Below, in pieces: positions 47,901-60,800 of a DNA stretch of 64,000 nucleotides; positions within the stretch are counted from its first letter, which is position 1, and the number at the start of each line of letters is the position of its first letter. The position numbers and the translations under genes were made by a program. Below the pieces are notes generated by a model. It was not told where the DNA came from. It did no database searches and saw only the letters and a program-made list of their open reading frames with translations. The DNA is from Thalassia testudinum (lineage: Eukaryota; Streptophyta; Magnoliopsida; Alismatales; Hydrocharitaceae), in assembly GCA_037157565.1 (NCBI GenBank), contig JAZHRO010000062.1:5022001-5086000 (forward strand). The letters run 5' to 3'.

Positions 47901-50900
47901 CCACTGTGTTACAAAAATGCCACAATCATTGCTTGCATTTCCTTGTTGTGGTGCATCGATGTAGTGGTGCTCCTGCCATCCTTCAACACTTATTCCTCTT
48001 CTCGTCAACAAATGCACTAATCCATCATATCAAAATAAAATTAAAATGAATATAATTGAATGTAACTAATGCCATTACACTACAATGGATCAACAGCATG
48101 AAATTAAACAAAGCTTACAAGCAATTTGCCATCCTTATGAGTCCTCTGAGGGTAATAGAGGGTGTTGCTGTCATATTGGGTTATCAACTTTTGCCTAATA
48201 ACGATGACGACAAGTGTCCAATGGGAGACTTCACTTGTGTTGATAGGTATCGGTATGTATTTACAAGTAAACCATACATCACCTGCATTCTCTATGTAGA
48301 AGTTTATTTAATCCATGTTTCTATACTTAACAAAAATGAAGTTTGTCAAATGCAAGGATATATGTTTTTGTCCTTTCTTATTTAAGGTTACCTTTGATTG
48401 CTTCAATGATGGCATCGATGATCTGCAAACTATGTAGCTAAATAACATTCAGAGCTACAAGTACATATATTTGTAATGTACAACTACAACTTAAATATAG
48501 TTCATCCAAGTTACCTCGTCATCTGTGAACCCACTATTTATATGTAGGCAGTGCATTGACATTCCCTCCACAAATCTAGGACCCATTCTCCAGAGCACTT
48601 GATCTGGGTCCTTCCTCCGCTCCGTCAATCAATCAATGAGAAGTCTATCAAATTTTGAGAGGCTTTTTAGGATTTTCTTATCCAAGTTAACAATTTTCTT
48701 GAATGTTCTCGACTTCCTAAACTGTGTTAGCTTCTTCGAAGGCCTCGTAAGCCTATGGGAAACTTGTTTTGTATGACGTCTGGGGATGACATCCCTTCGC
48801 ACTTCAGGTTCTTCCATTCTCACCTCATCCTACAAGAAAGTTGACATGCATCAATAATATGTGTCAATCACCAATTGGTTCTTAAATTTCACTAGTGGAT
48901 TTTTTTAATCAATCAATTTACACTAGGCCATTCACCAGTTGATTGTCACAATCGAGTGGATTCCAATAATCAACTGGTGGATTCATACAACCAATCGATT
49001 GACAATCAGAAATCACCAATGGATATTGACAATCAATCCATTGACTACCATGTCAACCCACTTGTTATTGAAAATAAATTAACTTAACGCAAACCATGCA
49101 TCGGTGGAAAATATAAATGGACCATTTCAAAAGTATCCCAACCATCTCTACCTAACTTGGCTGCAAGGATGGCTCATCTAGCTACACGGGGTCCTCTACC
49201 TCCTATTCATGCTCATGCTTCTTCCACTCCTCATGCTTCTCCTTTTCCTACTTCTCCACCTCCACTGTCACAAGGTCATCCTTATGCTTCTCCTCTCATT
49301 TCGTGTCTTCTATGAAGGCATAAAAGAAGCCTTCCATTACTTCTCTTTCCCCTTCCAGATCTTCTCCTTATTTTTCTGATTTTTTGTCTCAATTGGGTAT
49401 TCTCGACCTCAAGTTCTTCAATTCTTTTTTTTAGGTACTTCAAGTATCTTTCCTCCACCATTATTTTCTTTGACCTTTTGGCCTTCGTCAAAATTTCTTC
49501 CTCCCCTCCAACAGCTACTTGTGTTAACTGCTCCCTCTCCCCTGTTGTCCCCCTCTCATCTCCCTATGTTTTCTTTTGGAAAGGGGGAGGGTGGTTATCC
49601 ACATGATAACCACCCGTCTCTCATCTCCCTGTTTCCCTTGCCTTCGTTGCATGCTTCTCTTCCTCCCTTCTTCTTCCTCCCCTTCATAAGCTTTTCACAT
49701 CCTATTACAATCCTGTTAGACTTCACCAAATGGTGATTCCCTTAAGTTCTCTTTTTTTGTGTTTTTCAAAAGAAGATTTACATTTTTGGCTCGTTCGATG
49801 AATGTCTTCTCTTGGTTACATTTTTGAACGACCATGTAAGCCTCTACATTCATTGTGTCCATAACTTTGAACATCTCAGATGCCCATATTGGCAATAGAA
49901 TGACGCAACCTTTGAGTTTGAGATGTGCTTGCTCTTTTAGCTTATTCTCTTGGAGCCCTTCATGAAGGAAGTCATATACCACTTCAGCCCAATTATAAGA
50001 ATGTAGCGATTGCAAATATTTAATCGTATCAAAGAGTGAAGTTATGATAGCTTGGTTTCCATAGAGAAAGAGGAACGACCCAAGTGTGATGAGTACCAAC
50101 AACTTCATCTCTTTCTTCACTTGCTGCTGTCTCTCATCAACTATTTTGTTTCCTTTTGCTTTCCCCTTATTTCCATCTAGAATGAATTGCTGTAACTTCA
50201 CTACAATCCTCACCTTAGGCCTAACACTTGAGAAGTTCTATGTGCATATCTTCGACCTCTCATTCGGATTTTTCTTCCCATCGATCAAGGCTAGTTTTCT
50301 TCTTTCATTTCTCAACCCTATCATCTTCTCTATTTCATCATCATATAGTTTCAATCTTAGATCTCCGACAAAATTCCTTGGTCTCTACATTATACATCAT
50401 CCCTAATGACTAACGACCTTAAATGCTTTATTGATTGCTACCAGTGTACATTTGTGATCAACCTCCCAACAGTACAAACGTGGACTGATTACATGGTGAA
50501 TCTACCGGTGCATTTTTGTTATCCACTAGTGGATTCACATTTCACACCCTTCACCTTACCAATCCACCAGTTGGTTGATACTTCACACCAGTGAACTTCG
50601 CATCTCCACCGATGGATTATTTCAATACATCAATGCATTCTACGAATGCATCGATGGATTATTCTATAGCAACGATGCTATCCTCTACCCATAACTTTCA
50701 ACCCACTGGTGGATTCTATCAATACACCTGTGAATTCTTTAAATCCACTCATGCATTACTCCCCTATAAATTCATTCAACCCAATCATTATACAACCCAC
50801 TAGTGGATTCTATGAATGCACCTGTGGATTCTTCAAATCCACTCGTACATTCCTCCGCATAAATCCATTCAACTCAATCATTGTGCAACCCATCGGTTGA

Positions 50901-51788
50901 TTACATGAATGAACCTGTGGATTCTTCAAATCCACTCGCGCATTCCACTACATATTCATTCAACCCAATCATTGTACAACCCACCAATGGATTCTGTTAA
51001 TGCACCCATGGATTCTTTAAATCCACTCGTGCATTCCTCCATAAATTAATTCTACAATCCAATGGTGGATTATGAAAATCCGTTGGTGCTTTCCTCCCCC
51101 ATAACTTCATTTTACAACCCAATGATTCCACAACCCACCAATGGATTATGCAAATGCACAAGTGTATTCATCCAATCCACTGATGGGATGGTTTCCACAA
51201 TGCCACTTTCTGCTGGAAACACAAGCTTCGTATTTTGGGTTTTATGGTTCTCCAAAAATAGATATTCGTACTAAACTTCTCAATCCTAAACACCAATACT
51301 AAGGGACATGTTCTATAATATGCAACGAAGAGTACCTCATTTAGCTGCTGCTCCCTCCATTGCTATTATCAAAGAAGCTTTGAAGCTCAAAGAACAGATT
51401 GTTGCTCGAACGCATCAACTTCTCCATCGATGGACAGTGTATGCGAGTGACTGTTGTGTTCAAAAAGGACATTTATAGCAAGTCTCTTCGTATCCACCGG
51501 AGCATTTAATTTTTTTTCAAGTCTAGGTGCACAAATGCATCGCTCGTTCCTTGCAAAAGCATCACAATCCATCGATGAGTTCAAAATTCCTTCATTTTAT
51601 AAACATGTCCAAGCCCGTCAAACAAACACTCCAACTTTGCCAAACGTAGGATTACTCATTTCAATCCTTGGGTAGCCACGTTCTAACCCTCTCAATCCCA
51701 GGATTGAGGCCCAATCCTGCCACCTTAACTTCCAATTCCCCTAATGCAATTCCACTAAACAAACAGTGCCTTAGTGTGGAAAAAGACT

Positions 51789-51819
<31 letters not shown>

Positions 51820-54800
51820 AGGAATTGATATCCACTTGACTCCCAACATCTACGTCTCCCCCAAAATATCAATGACATACTTTCCCTATATTTAGACCAG
51901 ACAATTATTTGCTCCAAACCACTTCAATACTCAATCTTGTGGTTAACACTTATCCTTGGTAATAAATCACTAGTAGAGATAGGCTTTCATCTCAAAAGCA
52001 CTACCACATCACTGCTTATTAGGATTATATTTGAAAAATCATTTTAGTACACTGTCACCACAATTAATGCTTGATGGATATCACTCCACAAAAAAGGATC
52101 ACCTTACATCAACCTCTTGAATCAAAACAAGTAACACCTCAAACAAATATGAAATCAAGCATGGTGGAGTTGAGGAATGAAGGTGCAAAGCTTGGTCTGC
52201 ATCCCAAGATCTATGTTAAGGACTTTGCTTCAAGCCACATCTCCTCCAATCTACAACTTGTCTATAAACATCGTTTAAAAAAACATGCCTCGAGGCGAGG
52301 CGCGCCAATTTCTCCTCGAGGCTTAAGCCTCAGCTGCAGTCTGCAAGGCGTGCACCTCGCTTTGTCGAGGCATGGCCGAGGCGTTGAGGCGCTGGAGAGG
52401 CACCACCTCGGTTGGTTTGGTTTGTAAAATGGTCATGTGCTAGTCACATGACCATTTTTTGACCCAAGCCTTGGTGTAGCTCATCTAGCCCTAAGCCTAA
52501 AATCCAAACCTCAAAAAGTCCTGAGCAAGAGCCATCACCGGCGAGTCAGCGACAACTCCTGCTCCTCCACCGCATCGCAGCCTCCACCAGCAAGCAATGC
52601 TCCAGCACCAGTAGCGTGAGCATCGTCAGCAATGCAAGTAGCGGCAGGCTTCAGCGCAGGCCCCAGCGCTCCAACGTAGGCTTCAGCGCTCCATGCAGGC
52701 CCCAGCACAGCGCAGCTCTAGCGCAGGCCCTAGCGCAAGCAGCAGCAACCTGAGGCTGTGTCATTTATCTTTTCATTTAAATGTCATCTCTAGTTTAGTT
52801 TCGTTCTTTCAATGTTGTGATAGAGAAAAAATGTTATGAAATTGTGTCATTTATGTTATTATTTCCTTATTAGCACTTGATAAGTATATATCAAGTCATT
52901 TTCTATATTTTTTATGCAAATCCTGAGGCTTACGCCTCGACAGCCTCACCTCGATGAAGGCAAACCGCCTCGTGTTTTTTAAAACCTTGTCTATAAACCC
53001 CCTAAACCTCAAGCCTAGAGGATCCTTGTATGTAAACCAATAGCATTCTTTGTACCAAGTTAAAAGAAAGACAGCCTGCAAATAGTGTTGACCGTATTTG
53101 TCCTTTTACAGCTCCTTTTGCAACTTGCCTAAAATCCAATGATTTGCTAAGTGTAATATTTCATTGTGAAAGCCCATTTGCACCCACATACCCACATTGT
53201 GAGCATCCACTGGTGGGCTACCAAGCTCCTAAATGCCCCTAAACACAAGGGCATCCATCCGATCCTGCATAGCCTCCGTCCAAAAAGGACAGAGGTGACC
53301 TCATGATGATTCTTGAAAACAATAATGGGAGTTTGAAACTAGCACCCAATTCCTCATAGGAAACATGAGAGATGGGATTGACATTGTCTGTGTATGTAGA
53401 TGAGGGAAAAGATGATCGCATGAGAGAAGTGATCATCTCGCTATATTAATCACAAAAGGGCTACAACATAAATGAATCAAAGGGAGGGCCATAAATCCCT
53501 AAAACAAACCAATTCTCTACAAACGCTCTCCACAGATGGATTTTACCCCCTAATATAACTCCAATTCTCTACAACCAAATTGCCTAAAGCACCAAAAAAG
53601 GGCCCACTCACTCCCTTCTCATCTTGAAAGCATAGCCACAGAAAAAAATAGAAATCGCCAGAGAAGAAAGATTGGCCACTGACCACGAAGCTATGGCCAA
53701 ACCTCCTTAGCAAAAGGGCAATCCAAAACTAACTAAACATAATCCTTCCAAAGAAAAGAGGTGGACTTGGTGTTAGATTGTTGGAAAGGTTTAATGAAGC
53801 GTTGTTGGTGAAGTGAGTGATTAGATTTTTGTATGACAGTGATGACCTTCTTGACAAGTTGTTGAGGGATTCTTATGACAACTCTGTGGATGTGGTCCAC
53901 AGGAAATCCAGGGTGGTTCGATCGTCTGCTTTTTGGAGCTTGATAGAGCCTTCTATACAGCGGCAAATTGCCTCGAATCTTTTTGTTCCGAAGATTGGTG
54001 ATGGTAATTCCTTTCAATTTTGGAAGGATAATTGGTCAGGATGTGGGGTTTTTTCAGATCTCTTCCCACGTCTATTTGCTTTGACACCTGCCAAGGATGC
54101 ATCTATTTCTGATGTTTAGGGTGCTACCTCTGGTGCTTGGTCACCTATTCTGGAGCCAGGTCTTTCAAAGTCTTCTTTATTGGAGTTACAAGGTTTGTTG
54201 GAGATGCTCCACGAGTTTTTGTTGGTAATGATCTTGTAGATGGTTTCGCTTGGAAGGAGGGGGAGGCTTTCTATTTCAAGGCTTTTAAGTTGCTTTCTTT
54301 GGAGGATGGTCCAGTGAAGTTGATGTGGGAGGACTATTTTGTGAATTGGAAGATGCCTCTCCCCTTAAAAGTCAAGATCTTTTTGTGGCTTTTTAGAAGA
54401 GAGAAATTAGTTACAATCGTCTTGCAGCCAAGATGGGTTGCAGATTCAAATTTGTTGTGTGCCTTTTGTGGTGCTGCCAAGGCGACCTTGGATCACTTTT
54501 CTTTGCCTGTCAATTTTTGGTGGAGATCAGGTGGTGCGTGTGTGTTCGAAGGGTTGTCCTTACATCTTTCAACACACAGTGGGCCTCCTTCCAGTCTTTG
54601 GTCCATGCAAACACGACGAATGGGGTTAAAGCAATTGCTACCTTGTGGTCAATCCCACATCAACGAAATGTTGCAATCTTCAGAAATAAGTGGGTATGGG
54701 TTAGGAATGTTGTAAGGGAGGCATTTGTCTTGTCGAGGTTGTGGCTAAATATAATGTAAGTATGTTCCATTTGTTTTGCTATTAATGATATTTGGATGAT

Positions 54801-57800
54801 TATCGATCTTTGGCAATCTTCCTTCTCTCTCTAAAAAAAATTAATAATAATCCTCCCAAGCATCTTCACATAAGACTCATGTTGGATCCAATTGTGGTGC
54901 GATTTCAAATGCTAAATTTTTGTCATCACCCTCTTTCTTTGAAGTAACCAACCAAAAATCCTCACCTTAAGCAGATCCTCGATTTCCATAAGCCTACGGT
55001 ACTTGTTGAGATTAAAATCAACATTGCTCGTGACCCACCTTCCCAAGACCATCCATCCAAAATCCCATTTGTTGGATTGACCGCAGCAAGATCCTCTTGA
55101 AGTTCCAAAAAACCCCCCAATCTTCGCTCTGTAAGATATCCCCAAAATAGAGTCCAGACTGCAGTGAAATCCCAACAATCCACCACTGATGCAAGTAAAT
55201 TTGACAATAAAGCAAAATGGTGAGGATACCTGTCTGCCACAGGCAGCACCTAGTTCTATCATCCATCCAAAAACGAAAACCCATTTTCTCCCCCAACTCA
55301 ACCATGACAAAAAGAATCACCAAGGCATTTCATGCAATAAGACCTTCCAAAGGCAAAATCTCCTTTTTGTGGAACCATCCAGCCTACCCAATCCAGTTTT
55401 CTACCATGACAGGCCTCTGTCACAGCAGAAAAAAAGATTACCCTCGGTCCCCATAACCTTAGCAATCCACTTCACTAACAAAGACTCGTTTGTGACCCTT
55501 GGTTCAAGAACTTCAAAGCCATAATCAATCACCAGTCTGCATACCTCAACCTAGGAGATCATAGCCATCCATTTACCTCCCTCACCCGAACCCTTCCAAC
55601 CAGAACAATGCCTCAAAGCATCAAATCTATCCAACACCTTCCTTGGCATAAGAAAGTGGACCTGTCAAAGATAGGCATCGCCAAAAGGGCAAATCTCAGC
55701 AAGAGAAATGGACATAAGAACTAGAATAAAAATGCAGTGGTGATAAATGCAAGAATATTTACTTCGATAATCCCATTGTTCTCCCACCTTTATTGAGCAG
55801 TCTAGGCTTCCAACTCTCCAGTCTATCCGTACTCATTGTATCAGCACAATTCCAATCTGCAACTCTCGGAGGATGGTCAAAAAGGGGCAAGCCCAGGTAC
55901 TGCCTTGGCAAAGCAGCTCTAGAGTCTGCAAAATGTTTAGATCCCAAAGACTACAAAAGATGATATCTCCTCATTAATACTCAAGCCTCAAATAGAGACA
56001 ATTTCTGATTCCTTCACAGACCCCCTACTATGTCATCACCATACTGCAAAATGGGCACAAGATTGACGCTGTTCCCTGCTTCAAACCCCCCTATGTAGGC
56101 CTCTATCACAAGTAGCAAAAGTACAAACTACCAAAGCATCCACTGCAAGAACAAAAAGCAATGATGCCAGAAGACATCCATATCTCATTCCATGTTGTGG
56201 TTGAAACAGTCACCTGACCTACCATTGATCAAAACCATAAAAGAGTTTGCTAACATGCACGTCTTCATCCAAGCAATCCAAACATGACGGGAACCCTTTT
56301 TGCAAAGAGAGGCCCATGAGAACACCCAATCTATGAGTCGTATGCTTTCGCAAAGTCCACTTTTCACAAAAAAGCTCCAGTTCCCATCCATTTCCTTTGA
56401 GAACCTTCATGGCTATAGCAAAACTATCAACCTAGTGCCAATATGCAATCTAAATAGGAATAATCAAATCATTATGACCTCTTGGAGATGATCGATCAAC
56501 ACCTTCATTACAATGAGGTATACTACATTGGAGTGTGATAGGCTTGTAATCCTCCACTCTTGCGAAGGCATCTTTCTTAAGCAATAGGAAAAGGAGAGAC
56601 TTATTTAGCCTCTCAGCCACTATTTCCACATATGAACTCCTCCATAACTTGCAAGAAATCCTGGCCCACTACAAACGAGAACTCCCTAAAAAAAGGGATT
56701 GGAAGACCATATGGACCTGAAACCTTTTCAGCATCAAATCTAGCAACAACATCCTTCACCTTAATCTCAATGAAAGGTTGAACCAACAAATCAGCCTGCT
56801 TTGCAGCAATAATAGAAGCACCTCTCCCCATCCCTCTCCAACTACCACGAGGATCGCACCTAGTAAAAGATCCAAAGTGATCCGCCATTCATCTGCCAAT
56901 ATCCTTGCCTGGTGTATTCAATCCTGCTAACCTGAACAATTAAGTTTTTTCTTCACCTCCTATTTTCCATCATATGGAAAAAACTTGTGTTTGCATCACC
57001 CTCCTTCAACCAAAGCTAATGAGATCATTGTCTCCACTCCACCTCTTCCTGTCATGTGCCAACACATCCTGCATGGACTTCCTCTCCTACAATACAGTGT
57101 CTGAGTCCTCAATTCTAAATCCAATTCCTCAATTTTGTCCAAAGCCAACGCCTTCCTATGCCTATGCTCCTTCTTGACCTTTCTTGTGAAAGCTATTAGA
57201 TGTGTCCTCAAAGCTTGCAACCTCCTAGCCAAAATGACCATTGCCGGATTATATTGTGGTGCCTCCCACCACCACTTCACCATTCTCCTGAAATCCATTT
57301 CATGTAGCCATGCCAACTCAAGTATAAAAAATGATGAAGATCAAAGGCTTTTGTCAAAACTCCAGCCAGGATGTGATCCAAGAATGGTTGAGGACTCTTT
57401 TCAAAAAAAAAGAATGGTTGAGGACTCACTGTCGACATACATAATGAAAAAGCTTCAATGAATCCTTCAAGCCAAGAAATGTGTCAATCCAGTTTAGTGG
57501 TTGGTGTCAGCATGTTCCTCCAAGTATACAGGCAATTTGTTGGGTTGACTGAAGATCTTGCAGTTTGACCCTAAACAATCTCAACTACCTTGGCAGATTT
57601 AGCATTACAACCCCCTCCATTTAAACAGTCATCAATAAACATACAGGGTTACATAGAAATCCCCACTAATCAAAAATGGAAAAACATCCAACAGCTGAAT
57701 AGCCAATATGATATCCTCCCATAAACCTCCTTAAAGCTCCAAATTTAATTATCCATACACACAAATCAGCCCAAATTTGAAACCATCCCTCTATCGCTTC

Positions 57801-60800
57801 AAAGTGATTACCATATCAACCAGTCTCCAACACATAGTATATGCAGACCCAAGAAAGAATAGCGCCTCTTGATCTGCCCTGCGCATTCACATAATAGCAA
57901 CTTTCTTTAGGATTTAGCTTTTGCCAGGGCATCATTGTAACGAGCTCAATTACGGCTCTCCTTTGGACTCTTCGGATTAAGCATGGTGATGTCATTTACA
58001 GGTGGACAATGCCACATGGAAAATGTATTGCAAGGAACTGCCACCTTTCAACTTTCGAGAAGTAGTCCTTGAAACTTTGATTTTGATCATCTTTTTTCTC
58101 TGAATATGTTTGAGATGACTAGCAATCTCATAAAAAAATCCCATTTCTAGAATAGGGCAATGCAATGAAAAAATAGTAGCAGCTTCTCATGCAGTTAATA
58201 AGTGCATGCAGCTACAGAACTTATCGTTTCAAAGAACTATAGAAAGATCAAGCAACACACACAGCGTTCAAAAGATTCAAAACAGCTGTGGATCCCCATA
58301 AAGGAGGATGCTAATCTATGTAGAAAGTCTTTATGCAACAGTAAAATAGATTTAAGAAAAAATAATATACCAAAATTAGATTCAGAGGAACAGAACATTA
58401 AAAAGGTTTTTAAGAAAATGGTTGTGGTAGGACGCTAGCAAGAATCATTCATCATTTTTTGAAATATTTCAAGCTACATTCACATTCACAGAGAAGCCTG
58501 ATGCAGGATGACAGAAGTTTGGCATGCATAAGCAGTTGCCATAATCATACAAAAAGGGAGGAAGGAGGGATTATTCTTAAAGCTCAGAAGACAAATGTGA
58601 ATTTGGAAGAAACCAAATTGTTGAGAGAATTGGGCTGTTGGTTTAGTGTCACATTGGAAGATGTGGACTTTGTGTGTGAGTGATGACCTATAAATAAACG
58701 TGTACTCCTTCCATATTCCTTTGAAAAGAAATATAGAAATCAGAATCCTATCGGAACCTTCTCCCGTATTTTTCTCCCTGCTCTTCATGAGTGGGGTTGC
58801 CACATAAATCCAAACGTTTCTTGATTAATTTTATTGCTTCTGCATTATTTTAGATTTCAACTTGGTATCAGAGCAATTCTTTCTTGGGTTATCTTGTTAT
58901 TACGTTTTATCATTTTGTTCTTGAAAGTTCTGTTTGCCCCTCCTGGTGGAGAAGAAGAGCAGCATGATGGTGTTGTTCTCATCGCAGAGGCGAAGCAGCG
59001 AAGCACTAGAGGCCACAAAGGCAACGCGAAGGCAGTCTGCTGGGCCGCATCAAGTGGTGAAGATCGAGGAAGAGGTCGATCCTCCTAGAGATGGGGGCGA
59101 CAGGGCCCTCATAGACCATGATGATGGCATCGCTAGGGCTAATGCGGCCCCCACACTAGTCGTTGGAGGTCATGCCGATGATCAGAAGGAAGGCAGTGGT
59201 CGTGGCGTGCTGCTCAAGTCCATGGTGCACTACTCAAGGATGCGACTGACTGCGCAAGGTCTGTGTGGGCGATGCACAGGTCTAGTGGTGCGCTGCCTGA
59301 CGTCAGAATGGAGAACGAAGGAAGGGGCGATCGCTCAAACCCTAACCCTCGTGATCATGTGGAGCGATCGTGGCAGCGCTCAGGCGAGCATTGGTGGTTT
59401 TGGCAGAGATCTGAGGCAACGATGGCGTCGATGGTCTCCTCTTCTGGCGCGTGAAGAAGGCAATAGCAGGCTAGGTGGTGTCGCACGAGATGAAGAGGTG
59501 GCGATGCTTGGAGGAGCTTCTACGTTGCTGATGAAGGGGGTGATGCATGAGGCGTCGATCTTGCGCGAGACGAGGTCAAATCGATGGAGATCGCTGCGGA
59601 GATCTCTCACGCGATCACGGCGTAGAGCAACGTGAGATCTAAGGTGAGGATTGCGACAAGGATCTCAGGGAAGATCTCGCAAGATCGATGATCTTGGCGA
59701 TAAAGGCAATGACGATACCGACAGCAGCACATGCGACGCAAGGTCAAGGGAGCGAAGTTCGGCCTCGAGCTTGTTGATCACACGAGCGTTGCACGGCGGA
59801 GGTGAAGATGATTGTGGCGAGGAGCGTTGGACGAGCTCAATGCTATTCCTGTTCATGCAAGAGACCTCTCGATTCACACAGGCAACAGCAACAGCTATAA
59901 TGGTCATTTGGGTTCTGTTGAGCCCTAAAATCATTCGAGGGTATTTCATATATGTTGTCCTCTAGTTATATAAAAAAAAGGGAAAGGGAAAAAAAGGAAA
60001 AGAAAAAAAAGATAGAAAAATTTTAAAAAAAAATGAGGTTCATGTTTAAGAGAAAAGGAAGAGAAGTCTTGTCTAATTTTTATTGTTATTTCTTCTCTTG
60101 TTATTTTCTTCTCTCATATGAGTATGGGAGAAAGGAAGAGTGTGGAAGCATATTGTAGTCATCCCCCATTTAGGAGTCCCTTTTATTCTTAGACTACATA
60201 TGAGAAACCATAACTCTGGGAGGTCCAAAGTTTCGAGGTCCTCAGAGGAAGAGCCAATTTTAAGTTTCTACGTGGGAGATCTAATTTTGTAGACTCCAGA
60301 GAGGGAAATCCATTTTCGAAGTCTTCAGAGGAAGACCCTTTCTAGGGATACTGAATGAAGAGCCACCAACACCAATTGAAATCTCTAGAGGAGACGCTCT
60401 TGTTAGAACCAACTACAGCAATTTGTCGTCAAGCTCCAGCCTATCTAATGTGTTGTCATCAGCATACCTACCTACACGCATGAACAAGAGTGCAACCATC
60501 GTTTGCAGAGGAAAGTCAGTTATACCTATTGAGAGTGTTGTTTGTTCTGCTGTGTAGAGGGATTTCTTTGTATTACAAACTGAGCATTCCATGCTCCGAC
60601 TTAAGGAGAAGTGTTGAGAGAATTGAGTTGTTGATTTAGTGTCACATTGGAAGATGTGAACTTTGGGTGTGAGTGATGACCTATAAATAGACATGTACTC
60701 ATCCCATATTCTTTTGAGAAGAAATATAGAAATCAGAACCCTATCGGGACCTTCTCCCGTGATTTTTTCCCTACTCTTCGTGAGTGGGGTTTCCACGTAA

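Noticed and set aside
50590..51200. Possible CRISPR-like array
   Set aside because: Imperfect 92-bp tandem units without constant repeats and unique spacers, in a plant nuclear genome.
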